A stretch of DNA of 64,000 nucleotides from Actinomycetota bacterium (lineage in GTDB: Bacteria > Actinomycetota > Thermoleophilia > RBG-16-64-13), in the NCBI GenBank assembly GCA_018830645.1, contig JAHJSA010000093.1:16359-80358 (forward strand), given 5' to 3'. The first letter of the stretch is position 1; each line of letters begins with the position of its first letter. The notes beneath the pieces are model-generated. The model searched no databases. It was not told where the DNA came from and worked only from the letters and a program-made list of their open reading frames with translations. The position numbers were made by a program, and so were the translations under genes. Below, in pieces: positions 8,196-18,268 of the stretch.

Positions 8196-9125
8196 TTACG
8201 CGAGCGGCTCGGCAGCGTGGGCATCTTCCTTCACGACCCCTTCGCGCGGAGGTCGACCGAGCGCCCTCCCCACGGCATCGTTGACCTCCGCGCCGATCAG
8301 GACCGCGAGCCCCATCAGGTACATCCAGAACAAAATCACGATGACCGTGCCGATCGCTCCGTAGGTGAACCACTTCAACTCGAAGAGGTTGAGCCCGATG
8401 AACCACGAGAATCCCAGGGACGATCCGATGACCGCCACGACCGCGAAGAAGCTTCCCGGCAGCACGTGCATCGCCCTCTGAGGAGTGTTTGGCGCAAAGT
8501 AGTAGATCACCGCGAGGCCGATGGTCAGGAACACCACAACGGCCGGCCAGCGCACCGCGGTCCACACCGCGTGTACGGCCCACTCCACTCCGAGGAGACG
8601 ACCTAGCGTCTCACCGAAACTCGGGCCCAGGAGCACGAGCGTCACGCCCACCGGTATGAAGAGGGCGGTCATGAAGGTCATGGCCACCGCGAGGAGTCGC
8701 CTCCGCTGCCAGGAGCGCGTCTCCCGGATACTGTAGGCCCGGTTGATGGCCTTGATGAGCACGGCGAAGGAGCTCGACCCGCCCCAGAGCGTGAGCAGCA
8801 CACCCACAGACAGCAGGGTGGAACTGCCGGCATCGAGCTGATCGACGATGTTGTCGCGCACGATCTCGTACAGACGGCTCTCCGGAGTCACCAGCAGTTC
8901 GAGCCCGTGAAGCGTGCGTTCGATCACCTGGCCCTTACCGGGCAGATGAGGCACCAGGGCCCGCAAGAACAGCAAGAAGGGAAAGAGTGAGAGCAGACCG
9001 TAGTACGCGATCTGAGCAGACATGCCGAGACAATCGTCTTCCACCGTGCCCCAGAAGACCCTCTTCGGTACCGCCAGCAGGCGGCTGCGCAGAGTTGGCT
9101 CGAGCGGAGTCTCAGTCGCCGACAC
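8196..9125 (-). CDS. YihY/BrkB family inner-membrane protein
   Basis: 309 aa from a GTG start at 9125. Integral membrane protein of the YihY/virulence factor BrkB family; the biochemical role is not established. The N-terminal signature (FWGTVEDDCLGMSAQIAYYG then LLSLFPFLLFL) is clear, followed by about five more hydrophobic segments (ALFIPVGVTLVLLGP, VVVFLTIGLAVIYYF, SFFAVVAVIGSSLGFS, IGTVIVILFWMYLMGLAVLI). The GTG is preferred over the in-frame ATG at 9203 because it gives only a 14-base overlap with the upstream winged-helix gene. Convergent with hypB. Confidence 0.85.
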   Translation of the reverse strand: MSATETPLEPTLRSRLLAVPKRVFWGTVEDDCLGMSAQIAYYGLLSLFPFLLFLRALVPHLPGKGQVIERTLHGLELLVTPESRLYEIVRDNIVDQLDAGSSTLLSVGVLLTLWGGSSSFAVLIKAINRAYSIRETRSWQRRRLLAVAMTFMTALFIPVGVTLVLLGPSFGETLGRLLGVEWAVHAVWTAVRWPAVVVFLTIGLAVIYYFAPNTPQRAMHVLPGSFFAVVAVIGSSLGFSWFIGLNLFELKWFTYGAIGTVIVILFWMYLMGLAVLIGAEVNDAVGRALGRPPREGVVKEDAHAAEPLA

Positions 9126-9450
9126 GGAGTCCGGGAAAGAGACTGGAGTAGCTCTCGACGACGGTGTTGAGGCGGGTGACAAGGCCTTTCGAGCGGAGAG
9201 CATCGAGTATCTCGCGCAGCTCTTCGGAGCCTAGGTCCGTACGCGCACGCAGCACGCCGATCGAGATGTGTCGCGCTTCAGACATGGCACTCAAGACACG
9301 TGACTCGTCTGCGCTCAGAGAAGGCAGCGACTGGGCGGACCCCTCGGCGGGAATCGCGGATCGGACTCCGCTACGCGCCACCGGAGCGTCTGTGGCGTGC
9401 CCGGTGACATCCATGGGAGTCCTGTCGTCCTGTGACGGTACCGTGGCCAT
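9112..9450 (-). CDS. small winged-helix-like protein
   Basis: 112 aa, no recognised family. The first 45 residues are polar and probably disordered. Residues about 45-100 (LSADESRVLSAMSEARHISI, then LRARTDLGSEELREILDALRSKGLVTRL) read as a winged helix: a helix, a turn, a recognition helix and a short wing. ATG 9450 has a GGGGG ribosome site 6 bases upstream. The stop overlaps the GTG of the YihY gene by 14 bases, so it may act as an operon-linked regulator or partner. DNA binding is inference. Confidence 0.6.
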   Translation of the reverse strand: MATVPSQDDRTPMDVTGHATDAPVARSGVRSAIPAEGSAQSLPSLSADESRVLSAMSEARHISIGVLRARTDLGSEELREILDALRSKGLVTRLNTVVESYSSLFPGLRVGD

Positions 9451-9548
9451 GACACACCCCCTACGTGCTTGGCTCGCGCAGGCGCCGAGCCCGCCCTCTG
9501 GTCACGTCATGCCCGCTGAACCCCAGACGCAAACCAGGTGGTGATGTT

Positions 9549-9578
9549 CTCCGGAAGCCCGGCACCGGGCTTCCGGAG
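9549..9578 (-). terminator. hairpin terminator after superoxide dismutase
   Basis: A perfect 14-bp inverted repeat (CTCCGGAAGCCCGG, 2-base centre, CCGGGCTTCCGGAG) starting 10 bases beyond the superoxide dismutase stop. There is no long T-run, as is often seen in high-GC actinobacteria. Confidence 0.75.
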
Positions 9579-9588
9579 CTTATCGATC

Positions 9589-10176
9589 CTACGAGGCCGC
9601 CGCCAGGTTCGCCGCCACGAAGTCCCAGTCGACGAGTTCCGTCAAGTAGGTCTCGATGTACTTGGGGCGGGCGTTCCGGTAGTCCACGTAGTAGGCGTGT
9701 TCCCACACGTCCATGGTCAGGAGCGCGACCTGGCCGTGTTTCAGCGGCAGGTCGGCGTTCGCGGTCTGGGTGATCTTCAGCGCGCCGCCCTCGAGCACCA
9801 ACCATGCCCATCCTGATCCGAACAGAGTGGCTCCCGCCTTGCTGAACTGCTCCTTGAAGGAATCGAACGACCCGAAATCGCGCTCGATCATCGCCGCGAG
9901 GTCTCCAGCGGGCGAACCCCCGCCCCCCGGCTTCATGCATTTCCAGTAGAAGGAGTGATTCCATACCTGTGCGGCGTTGTTGAACACGCCTCCTTCGGCT
10001 GCGGCGATGATGTCCTCGAGGGTCTTATCGGCGAGTTCTGTGTTCTCCACAAGAGCATTAAGGTTGGTCACGTAAGCATTGTGGTGTTTGCCGTGGTGGA
10101 ACTCCAGAGTCTCGGCGCTCACGTGTGGTTCGAGGGCGTCCTTTGCGTACGGGAGATCGGGCAGCGTGAATGCCAT
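9589..10176 (-). CDS. sodB: superoxide dismutase, iron type
   Basis: 195 aa. Dismutates superoxide to oxygen and peroxide in the cytoplasm. The Fe/Mn-SOD metal ligands are visible: His in LEFHHGKHHNAYV (about 27), His in AQVWNHSFYW (about 74), and Asp and His in DVWEHAYYVDYRN (about 157 and 161). FNNAAQVWNHSFYW and the short length fit the iron group better than manganese, although metal choice cannot be fixed from sequence. A GGAG site is upstream of the ATG and a strong hairpin follows. Its presence implies oxygen exposure in an otherwise anaerobic-looking gene set. Confidence 0.94.
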   Translation of the reverse strand: MAFTLPDLPYAKDALEPHVSAETLEFHHGKHHNAYVTNLNALVENTELADKTLEDIIAAAEGGVFNNAAQVWNHSFYWKCMKPGGGGSPAGDLAAMIERDFGSFDSFKEQFSKAGATLFGSGWAWLVLEGGALKITQTANADLPLKHGQVALLTMDVWEHAYYVDYRNARPKYIETYLTELVDWDFVAANLAAAS

Positions 10177-10457
10177 CGTCGTCGTGTCTCCTTCCGGATC
10201 GTTCTCCCGCGTCGCCGCGGGCCTGTGGTGTGCGCACGGGGAGTAGCCTCCCGAGTCGAGCGCGGTGCTCCCATGGGTACCCTGCGCCTGAGGCCCTCCA
10301 AACCACCATCGGTTCTTTCTTGGTAAGCTTCAGGTGCGGCGCACGGCTGCTCACAAGGGTACATGCGCAAGGACGGAGTTTGTGAGAGTACGACCACAGG
10401 GAACAGGTGCAGGCACGACGGGAACGCCTCGTCACACACAGACACGAGGAGGCAGTC

Positions 10458-11315
10458 ATGCCCTTGAACGGAAGGCGCATCGTCATCTTGGCGGCGCAGG
10501 AGTATGAAGACCTTGAGCTCTGGTACCCGAAGCTGCGCCTGCAGGAGGCCGGAGCCAACGTGATAGTGGCCGGCCTCGGGGGGGCTAGCTACTCCTCGAA
10601 GCATGGGTATCCGGTGGAACCCGACGCCGTGATCGACGATCTCGACCCCTCAGAATACGACGGGGTGATCGTGCCCGGCGGATGGGCTCCGGATGCGCTG
10701 CGACGGTCAGAAGCGGTCAAGAGCTTCGTGGCGTCGATGGATGAAGCCGGCGGCCTGGTCGCCGCGATCTGTCACGGCGGCTGGGTGTTGGCCTCCGCCG
10801 GAGTGGCATCCGGCCGCAGGGTCACATCGTCTCCCGCGATCCGCGACGACCTCTCGAACGCCGGCGCCGAGTGGGTTGATGCTGCTGTGGTCGTGGACCG
10901 CAACCTCGTCACCTCGCGCCGGCCTGCCGACCTCCCCGCCTTCATGCCCGCCGTCATCGCGATCCTCGCCGAGAAGGGCAAGCTTGCTACCGCCGTGCCG
11001 GACGCTCGTCTACTGGTCGACGGCGACCTCATCAGCATCTCGATGTCGGCTGAATCCCTCGAGTACATGCTCGACATGCTCAACCGCATGCCCGCGGCCA
11101 AGGGCTACCGGGAACGAATCCCTCTCGCCGACCATGACGTCATCGCGATCGTGCGCGACTTTGCGACCCACTCAGACCCACGCGGCCAACTCGAGGTGGA
11201 TGCTTCTCAGATCGTCGACGTGAGCCCTGCCGGTGACGGTTGGAGAGTCCAGGGCAACCTACGCGCCCTCACCGTACTCGAAGGAGCCGACGTGCCCGGC
11301 ATCGCCAAAATGTGA
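10458..11315 (+). CDS. DJ-1/PfpI family protein with C-terminal extension
   Basis: 285 aa. Residues about 1-180 form a PfpI/DJ-1-type fold: RIVILAAQEYEDLELWYP contains the conserved acidic residue, and AAICHGGW carries the nucleophile cysteine with its following histidine (about residue 105-112). Related proteins are proteases, deglycases or chaperones; the substrate here is unknown. The family normally ends near residue 180, but this protein adds about 105 residues (SISMSAESLEYMLDMLNRMP to the end) of unknown fold. ATG 10458 is chosen because AGGAGG lies 7 bases upstream; the frame is open further upstream. Divergent from the dismutase, possibly a shared stress theme. Confidence 0.82.
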   Translation: MPLNGRRIVILAAQEYEDLELWYPKLRLQEAGANVIVAGLGGASYSSKHGYPVEPDAVIDDLDPSEYDGVIVPGGWAPDALRRSEAVKSFVASMDEAGGLVAAICHGGWVLASAGVASGRRVTSSPAIRDDLSNAGAEWVDAAVVVDRNLVTSRRPADLPAFMPAVIAILAEKGKLATAVPDARLLVDGDLISISMSAESLEYMLDMLNRMPAAKGYRERIPLADHDVIAIVRDFATHSDPRGQLEVDASQIVDVSPAGDGWRVQGNLRALTVLEGADVPGIAKM

Positions 11316-11317
11316 CG

Positions 11318-11608
11318 TCAATCCCAGGCTCGGGATCGAAGAACGATCCCCTCGACAAGGTTACGTACCGCCTCGTCGAGGTCGCCGTCGCCCAACTCTA
11401 GCTGCTCCTGCTCGGCGACGGCCTGCAGCATGCCGCGGAGGGCGGCGATACTCGAATGCCACAGCACGTTGTCGAAGCGGAAGTTCTCCGGAGTGAGCGA
11501 GAGGAGTTCGCGATAGCGGCGGTGTCGGCGCAAGAACTGCTCGGTCAACCGGAAGCTCACAGACAGCGCATCGGTGAACAAGGCATCGCTGAAGTCGTCT
11601 TCATCCAC
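11318..11608 (-). CDS. small acidic protein of unknown function
   Basis: 96 aa, not recognised. Acidic, largely helical in appearance (SVSFRLTEQFLRRHRRYREL, then AALRGMLQAVAEQEQLEL), with an acidic start DEDDFSD. The GTG start at 11608 has a perfect AGGAGG site 4 bases upstream; the open frame continues to 11665 but overlaps the RNase P terminator. The gene lies just downstream of rnpB on the same strand and ends 2 bases from the convergent DJ-1-like gene. Confidence 0.6.
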   Translation of the reverse strand: MDEDDFSDALFTDALSVSFRLTEQFLRRHRRYRELLSLTPENFRFDNVLWHSSIAALRGMLQAVAEQEQLELGDGDLDEAVRNLVEGIVLRSRAWD

Positions 11609-11628
11609 GGTTCCTCCTTCCCAGATAC

Positions 11629-11662
11629 GTGAAAGCCCCTCCCAAAGGGAGAGGCCTTCACG
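11629..11662 (-). terminator. rnpB terminator hairpin
   Basis: Inverted repeat gtgaaagcccctccc / aaag / ggagaggccttcac just past the RNase P RNA 3' end; about 13 paired bases with a short loop. Confidence 0.8.
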
Positions 11663-11665
11663 CAA

Positions 11666-12035
11666 GCAGCCCTGTAAGCCGGATTCTGTCGAGGGTAGCC
11701 ATCCATCTGCGACACACGTTACCGTGCGCCTGTTGCAGCCAACCCGGGGGCATCGGACGAGCAGCCCTCGAACGCCCCCCTATTCGGCCTTGCACCAGGT
11801 GGGGTTTGCCTGGCCGTCGTGTCACCACGACGCCGGTGCGCTCTTACCGCACCATTTCACCGTTGCAGCCGATCAAGGCGGACCCTGACCAACGTGCTGT
11901 GTAATTTCTGTGGCACTTTCCCGCGGGTCTCCCCGGCTGGACGTTATCCAGCACCCTGCTCTATGGTGTCCGGACTTTCCTCGACGGACGGGGTGCCGTC
12001 GCCGGCACTCCTCCGCCGCGACTACCCGGGCTACG
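11666..12035 (-). ncRNA. rnpB: RNase P RNA, bacterial class A
   Basis: Catalytic RNA that removes 5' leaders from tRNA precursors. On the minus strand the near-invariant 5' core GAGGAAAGTCCGGAC and the 3' core ACAGAATCCGGCTTACAG are both present about 290 bases apart, with AGGCAAACCCCACC (the substrate CCA-binding loop region) and GGTAAGAGCGCACCGG in between. Ends are set by helix P1: GTAGCCC (12034-12028) pairs with GGGCTGC (11673-11667). A TGGTATACT extended -10 lies about 7 bases upstream of that 5' end. Length about 370 nt. Terminator follows. Confidence 0.95.
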
Positions 12036-12040
12036 ATTCG

Positions 12041-12046
12041 AGTATA
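12041..12046 (-). promoter_or_regulatory. rnpB -10 element
   Basis: Minus-strand TATACT with TGG directly upstream (extended -10). The predicted start 6-7 bases downstream coincides with the 5' side of helix P1. Confidence 0.6.
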
Positions 12047-12174
12047 CCATCGTGAAAAGAGAGCGCCGCAGGTGGACGCCGGTCGCGGTGAGTGACGCGA
12101 GCACACCTGTGGGCCGTCGACTCGAGCGGCTGCCACCGATGGGACGGCGGCGGCGAGCGGCCGGCAGTGGGAGG

Positions 12175-13211
12175 TCAGGCGTCGCGGTCGAGCGGGAAGA
12201 AACAGGCGGCTTGGTGGCCCGGGCCGTGGTCGGTCCTGGGCGGCACCTGCTGGGAGCAGATCGCCTTCGCCCGGAAGCAACGAGGGTGGAACACGCAGCC
12301 CGAGGGCGGATTGCTCGGGCTCGGCACGTCTCCCTCGAGCACCCGATGTTCGCGCTTCTTCTGCACCGCGGGGTCGGGGATCGGGATCGCCAGGAGGAGT
12401 CCGTGGGTGTACGGGTGCACCGGGTGAGCGTAGAGCTCTTCGCTCGAGGCGATCTCCATGATCTTGCCGAGGTACATCACCGCCACCCTGTCGGAGATGT
12501 GCTTGACCACCGAGAGGTTGTGCGCAATGAAGAGGTAGGCGAGACCGAGCTCCTTCTGCAGCAGGTCGAACAGATTGAGGATCTGCGCCTGGATCGACAC
12601 GTCGAGCGCCGACACCGGCTCGTCGCAGATGATCAGCTTCGGATTCAGCGCGAGCGCGCGGGCCAGGCCGATGCGCTGGCGCTGACCGCCCGAGAACTGG
12701 TGCGGGTAGCGGTTGGTGAACGACGGGTTCAGCCCGACCAGGTCGAGGAGTTCCCGCACCCGCTCCTTCCGCTCGGCTCTCGTGCCGAGGTGGTGGATCA
12801 CCAGTGGCTCCGCCACGATGGTGCCCACGGTCATGCGCGGGTTCAAGGAGGCATACGGGTCCTGGAAGACAATCTGCATGTCGCGGCGCATCGCGGCCAT
12901 CTCGTCGCGCTTCAGGGTGGTCAGCTCAGTGCCCTCGAAGCGCACCGAGCCGGATGTGGGCCGGTGCAACTGAAGGATACAGCGACCGGTGGTGGTCTTC
13001 CCGCATCCGGACTCCCCAACCAATCCGAGGGTCTCTCCCTCGTCGATGTGAAAACTCACGCCCTCTACTGCGTGCACCATCCCCACGGTACGCTGGATAA
13101 CGACCCCTGAGGTGATCGGGAACCTCTTCACCAAGTCGGTCACCTGGAGCAACGGACCGTCCGACGACGTCCCTGCCGGCGTCCGCAGCTGATCGAGCAG
13201 AGTCTGGGCGC

Positions 13212-13215
<4 letters not shown>
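12175..13215 (-). CDS. oppF: oligopeptide ABC transporter ATP-binding protein
   Basis: 346 aa from a GTG that overlaps the oppD stop (GTGA), with GGGAGGAG just upstream. One of two ATPases powering peptide import. Walker [10 protein letters not shown] (about residue 68-76), signature [15 protein letters not shown], Walker [13 protein letters not shown], and the C-terminal oligopeptide-transporter extension with a cysteine motif ([17 protein letters not shown]) typical of OppD/OppF/DppD, which often binds an iron-sulfur cluster. Last gene of the oppABCDF operon; about 140 bases from rnpB. Confidence 0.93.
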
Positions 13216-14203
<988 letters not shown>

Positions 14204-14207
<4 letters not shown>

Positions 14208-15142
14208 GTGGTCTCCTTAGTCTTCGGGTCGATGGCGTCCCTGAACCCGTCGCCCACGAAGTTGAACGCCAGCACCGTGATCCCGATGAACAGGCCAGGG
14301 AGGATGATGAGCCACGGATGTGACCTCAACGCCTTCCACCCCTCGGAAGCCAGCGTGCCCCACGATGCGTCGGGAGCAGATATCCCGAGGCCCAGGAACG
14401 ACAGAGTCGCTTCCCCGATGATCATGCCCGGCACTTCCAGGAACATGGCGACAACGATGATGCCGAGCGTGTTGGGCATCAGGTGGCGGAACACGATGCG
14501 CCGCCGACGCGCCCCCAGCGCCCTCGCGGCTTCCACGTACTCACTCTGCTTGAGCGTGAGTATCTGCCCTCGCACGAGGCGTGACGGCGTGAGCCACGAC
14601 ACGATCGCCAGGGCCAAGAGCATGGGGACGATCCCCGCTCCCAAGATCACCAGCAAGATGATGGCGAAAGGCAGGTACGGGAGACCGTAGAGGATATCGA
14701 CGAACCGCATCATGATGTCGTCCGTCTTCCCGCCGACGAACCCGGAGATCGATCCGTACAGCACACCCACCACGAGCACGATGCCCGTCGCCGCGAAGGC
14801 CACCAGCAGAGACACCCGACCGCCCAGAGCCATGCGCACGAAGAGGTCGCGCCCGAACATGTCCGTGCCGAACCAGTGTGCCGCTGTGGGGAGAAGATGA
14901 GCCCGGGAGTAGTCGATCTCGTCGAACGGATACGGCCGGAGATAGGGGCCGACAGTGGCATACGCGATCATCAGCACGAGTATCGTGAACGCCGCCATCG
15001 CCGCGCGGTTGCGCGAGAAGCGCCGCACCACGTCGCCCCACAGGGTGGTCTGCTTCAGGACGAGGGGTTCCCCCGCGTCGATCAGTTCAGCGTCCGTGAC
15101 GCCGGTCGGTTCGGTCGATTCTTTCGATCCGGGCGCCGGCAT
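14204..15142 (-). CDS. oppC: oligopeptide ABC transporter permease
   Basis: 312 aa, about six membrane helices. The N-terminus has an OppC-type first helix (AAMAAFTILVLMIAYATVGP), followed by HWFGTDMFGRDLFVRMALGG and the BPD-transport loop EAARALGARRRRIVFRHLMP that contacts the ATPases. ATG directly follows the oppB stop (TAG-ATG). It pairs with OppB to form the channel. Confidence 0.94.
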
Positions 15143-16060
15143 CTACTCGTACCGTATCCGCGGGTCGAGGAACCCGTAGACCACGTCTACGACCAAGTTG
15201 GCCACGATCACCACAGAGGACAACAGCACCGCCGTGCCCATCACCACGGAATAGTCCCGATTCGACACGCTCGTGACAAAGTACTTCCCGAGCCCGGGGA
15301 TGGAGAATATGTACTCGGTGAGGAAGGAGCCGGTGATGACGAACCCAAGCAACGGTCCCGCCTGCGTCACCACCGGGATGAGAGAGTTGCGCAGCACGTG
15401 GCGGATCACCACCGTGTGGTACGGCAGACCTTTCGCCATGGCGGTGCGCACGTAGTCCTGCTGGAGCGTCTCCAACATGCTGCCCCGAGTGAGTCGGGCG
15501 AAGTAGGCGGAAAGCGCCGTTCCGAGCGTGATGGTGGGCAGCACCCAGTGCCGCCACGTCTCCCATCGAGAGGTCGGGAACCACCCCAGTCTGAGCGCGA
15601 AGTAGTAAATGAGAACAGGGCCTATGATGAAGGTAGGTATAGCCCAACCGATAGTGGCGTAGAACATGGCCGCGTAGTCGAGCCACGTGTTGTGCTTGAG
15701 GGCGGAGATGATGCCGGCTGGTATCCCCATGACGACCGCGAGGCCGAAAGCCAACATCCCAAGATGGATCGAGACGGGGAACGCGTCTCCAATGACGTCG
15801 ACGACCGTACGACCCTTCTGGGTCATCGACACCCCGAAATCACCTTGCGCCGCATGCCAGACATAGCGGACGTACTGCTCGAGCCACGACTTGTCCAGAC
15901 CGTACTTGGCGTTCATGTTCGCGAGTATTGCTTCCGGGATGCCCTTTTCACGCGTAAAGGGCCCCCCGGGTATCCCCTTCATGAGAAGGAACGTGAAGAG
16001 GACGACCACCAGAAGCACCGGGATCGTCCACAGGACGCGCCGGGCGATGAACTTGACCAA
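15143..16060 (-). CDS. oppB: oligopeptide ABC transporter permease
   Basis: 305 aa. OppB/DppB permease: N-terminal helix RRVLWTIPVLLVVVLFTFLL, the YGLDKSWLEQYVRY periplasmic element and GDFGVSM, five further helices and the coupling loop QDYVRTAMAKGLPYHTVV with the following RHVLRNS. The C-terminal FLDPRIRYE is characteristic. Separated from oppA by 224 bases that hold two hairpins. Confidence 0.94.
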   Translation of the reverse strand: MVKFIARRVLWTIPVLLVVVLFTFLLMKGIPGGPFTREKGIPEAILANMNAKYGLDKSWLEQYVRYVWHAAQGDFGVSMTQKGRTVVDVIGDAFPVSIHLGMLAFGLAVVMGIPAGIISALKHNTWLDYAAMFYATIGWAIPTFIIGPVLIYYFALRLGWFPTSRWETWRHWVLPTITLGTALSAYFARLTRGSMLETLQQDYVRTAMAKGLPYHTVVIRHVLRNSLIPVVTQAGPLLGFVITGSFLTEYIFSIPGLGKYFVTSVSNRDYSVVMGTAVLLSSVVIVANLVVDVVYGFLDPRIRYE

Positions 16061-16188
16061 GAGGCGCTCTCCTTGCCTTTCGTGACTGGTTCGCTGGAGC
16101 CGAATCCATCAAGCAACGCGCGACTTCAAGCCGAGCCACGCGCGGTCGTTCAGGGAGTTAGCCTACCACACGGCGCTGGAGGTCTGCC

Positions 16189-16205
16189 GCTCCCCGCGGG
16201 GGAGC
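16189..16205 (-). terminator. small hairpin in the oppA-oppB gap
   Basis: GCTCCCC-gcg-GGGGAGC, 7 paired bases, 3-base loop, second of two stem-loops between oppA and oppB. It may stabilise the 3' end of the oppA message. Confidence 0.4.
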
Positions 16206-16214
16206 AAAGGACCA

Positions 16215-16236
16215 GCGGCGGCCTTACGGCCGCCGC
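16215..16236 (-). terminator. attenuating hairpin between oppA and oppB
   Basis: Perfect 9-bp stem GCGGCGGCC / GGCCGCCGC with a 4-base loop, 49 bases past the oppA stop. A partial terminator here would give more binding protein than permease, a common pattern in ABC operons. Confidence 0.6.
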
Positions 16237-16284
16237 CGGTATGCATCAGTCACACGCGATGAACAGCGCGCTACTTCTTGAGAA

Positions 16285-17943
16285 CTACTTCTTGAGGATC
16301 TGCACGGTCCAGAAGTTGGTGGTCTCCCCGATAACGCTCGGCTCGTAGCCCGTTACGTGGTCGGCGACCAGTTCCTGATTCACGTACCAGTAGAGAGGAG
16401 CGATCGGCACCTCTTCCTGCAGGATCTTCTCCATGTCGGCGTAGAGATCCCAGCGCGCCTGGTCGTCAGCAGCTTCGAGAGAAGCCCCGAGAGCCGCGTC
16501 GTAGTCGGCGTTGCCCCAGCGGGTGTAGTTGTTACCGCTGTCGGTGCGGAAGAGCTCGAGCATGTTGTAAGCATCGAGATAGTCGATGACCCAGCCCATG
16601 CGGTACACCATGACGTCGTCGTTGTTCTGCACGAAGTCGAGGTACTGCGCCCACTCCATGTTCTTCAAGGTGGTGTTCACCCCGATCGCTTTCCACTGCG
16701 ACTGGATAGCCGTAGCGATCGCGGCGTGGCTCTCGCTGGTGTTGTAGTAGATCACGATCTCGGGGAGTCCGGCGCCCTCGGGATATCCGGCCTCTGCCAG
16801 CAGGGCCTTCGCGCCTTCTACGTCGGCAGTGGGGGATCCCATGCCCTGCTTGATCGTGTCGTAGCCTGCCATGCTATTGGGGATGAAGTCCACCGCCGGG
16901 AGCTGGCCACCCTTGGTGATGTTGTCCACGATCGACTGACGGTCGATCGCCAACGACAGCGCCTTACGCACCTTGGCATCGTCCAACGGGGGCTTCTTGG
17001 TGTTGAAGCCGAAGTAGTACGTACCGGTGAGCGGCACGACGCGGTACTGCGGGAGAGTCTTCAGACGGTCGATGTCGGCGGCCGGAAGGGCCTTCTGAAC
17101 ATCGATCTCTCCGGCTTCGAACGCCGCCACGCCGGTGGTCTCCTCGGCGATCATGACCATCTTGACGTTCTCGAGGGTGACTGTGTCGGCTTCGCGCCAG
17201 TCCGCCCGCTTGGTGAGCAGGATGTCGGAGTCGTGGTTCCAGGTGTCGAGCAGGTACGGGCCGTTGGTGACGATGTTCGCGGGCTCCGTCCAGGCGTCGC
17301 CGCCGGCATCCACCGTCGCCTTGTGGATCGGGAAGTAAGCTTGGTGGGCCATCATCGGCACGAACCACGGAGTCGGGGACACCAGGGTGACCACGAGTTT
17401 GGCCGGGTCGGTGGCGTCGATGCCCAAGTCTTCCATGGTGCCTTCACCGGAGTTGAATGCCTCGGCTCCTACGATGAAGTAGAGCATGTAGGCGTAGTCG
17501 GCGGCGGTCTCGGGATCGAGGATACGCACCCAGGATTCCTTGAAGTCGGCCGACGTCACCGTGTCACCGTTGGTCCAAGTGTCGGTGCCGCGAAGGTTGA
17601 AGGTGTAGACGAGGCCATCGTCGGAGACGTCCCAAGACTCTGCCACACCGGGGAAGACCTCACCAACAGGGTCGATGTGAACCAACCCTTCGAAGATGTT
17701 GTTGATGACCATGGACGACGTCGTGTCCGTTGCTAGGTTCGGATCCAGGCTCGGCGGCTCCGAGGTGATGTTGATGGTGAGGGTCTGGTCTTCGGCCAGA
17801 TCACCAGCGGCAACAGTCGTGTCAGTGCCACCTGCCGCTGTGGTGGTCGTCGTGTCCCCACATCCCACCGCCACCACGCCGAACATCGCCGTCAAGGCGA
17901 TCACCAGCATGGCGACTACCCAAGTGCGCTTCCATCCGTCCAA
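16285..17943 (-). CDS. oppA: oligopeptide-binding lipoprotein
   Basis: 552 aa from a TTG start at 17943 with GAGGAGG 8-9 bases upstream. Family 5 extracellular solute-binding protein. The N-terminus is a lipoprotein signal (MDGWKRTWVVAMLVIALTAM, then a VAVGC lipobox, Cys about residue 28), followed by a threonine-rich linker. The body has the family hallmarks: SEPPSLDPNLATDTT, VYTFNLRGTDTWTNGDTVTS and VRKALSLAIDRQSIVDNI. It captures peptides outside the membrane for OppBCDF. The frame is open upstream to 18063, but those codons run through the secG terminator region. Confidence 0.92.
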   Translation of the reverse strand: MDGWKRTWVVAMLVIALTAMFGVVAVGCGDTTTTTAAGGTDTTVAAGDLAEDQTLTINITSEPPSLDPNLATDTTSSMVINNIFEGLVHIDPVGEVFPGVAESWDVSDDGLVYTFNLRGTDTWTNGDTVTSADFKESWVRILDPETAADYAYMLYFIVGAEAFNSGEGTMEDLGIDATDPAKLVVTLVSPTPWFVPMMAHQAYFPIHKATVDAGGDAWTEPANIVTNGPYLLDTWNHDSDILLTKRADWREADTVTLENVKMVMIAEETTGVAAFEAGEIDVQKALPAADIDRLKTLPQYRVVPLTGTYYFGFNTKKPPLDDAKVRKALSLAIDRQSIVDNITKGGQLPAVDFIPNSMAGYDTIKQGMGSPTADVEGAKALLAEAGYPEGAGLPEIVIYYNTSESHAAIATAIQSQWKAIGVNTTLKNMEWAQYLDFVQNNDDVMVYRMGWVIDYLDAYNMLELFRTDSGNNYTRWGNADYDAALGASLEAADDQARWDLYADMEKILQEEVPIAPLYWYVNQELVADHVTGYEPSVIGETTNFWTVQILKK

Positions 17944-18013
17944 GATATCTTCCTCCTCTTCTCGACAACACTTCATGATTCGTGAAACAACGGCCTCGCG
18001 GCCGCCTCCTGCC

Positions 18014-18043
18014 CGAAGGCCTCTGCGTGTGCCGAAGCCTTCG
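18014..18043 (-). terminator. possible terminator after secG
   Basis: CGAAGGC and GCCTTCG, a 7-bp stem around a 16-base loop, 3 bases past the secG stop and ahead of oppA. No T-run. Confidence 0.4.
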
Positions 18044-18046
18044 CGG

Positions 18047-18268
18047 TCAGACCAAGAACCCAAGAGCGATCGTCACCACGAAGAACGCGATAGCCGTACC
18101 GATAGTGAGACGATCGAGGTTCTTCTGCACGACACCCGTGCCCCCAACAGACTGCAGCCCTCCACCGAACGCCCCAGAGAGGCCGGCGTCCTTCCCCGAG
18201 TGCAGGAAGATAAGCACGAGGACGGCTACTCCCAGCAGGGTGTCCAGCAAAGCAAGCACATATACCAC
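18047..18268 (-). CDS. secG: preprotein translocase subunit SecG
   Basis: 73 aa. Accessory membrane subunit of SecYEG. Two hydrophobic helices flank the conserved glycine-rich loop: VLALLDTLLGVAVLVLIFL, then HSGKDAGLSGAFGGG, then IGTAIAFFVVTIALGFLV. A GTG three codons upstream is also in frame, but the AAGGAG site is 8 bases before the GTG at 18268 and would overlap the upstream one. Follows the glycolytic operon, as in many Gram-positive genomes, here after an inserted sigma/anti-sigma pair. Confidence 0.9.
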   Translation of the reverse strand: MVYVLALLDTLLGVAVLVLIFLHSGKDAGLSGAFGGGLQSVGGTGVVQKNLDRLTIGTAIAFFVVTIALGFLV

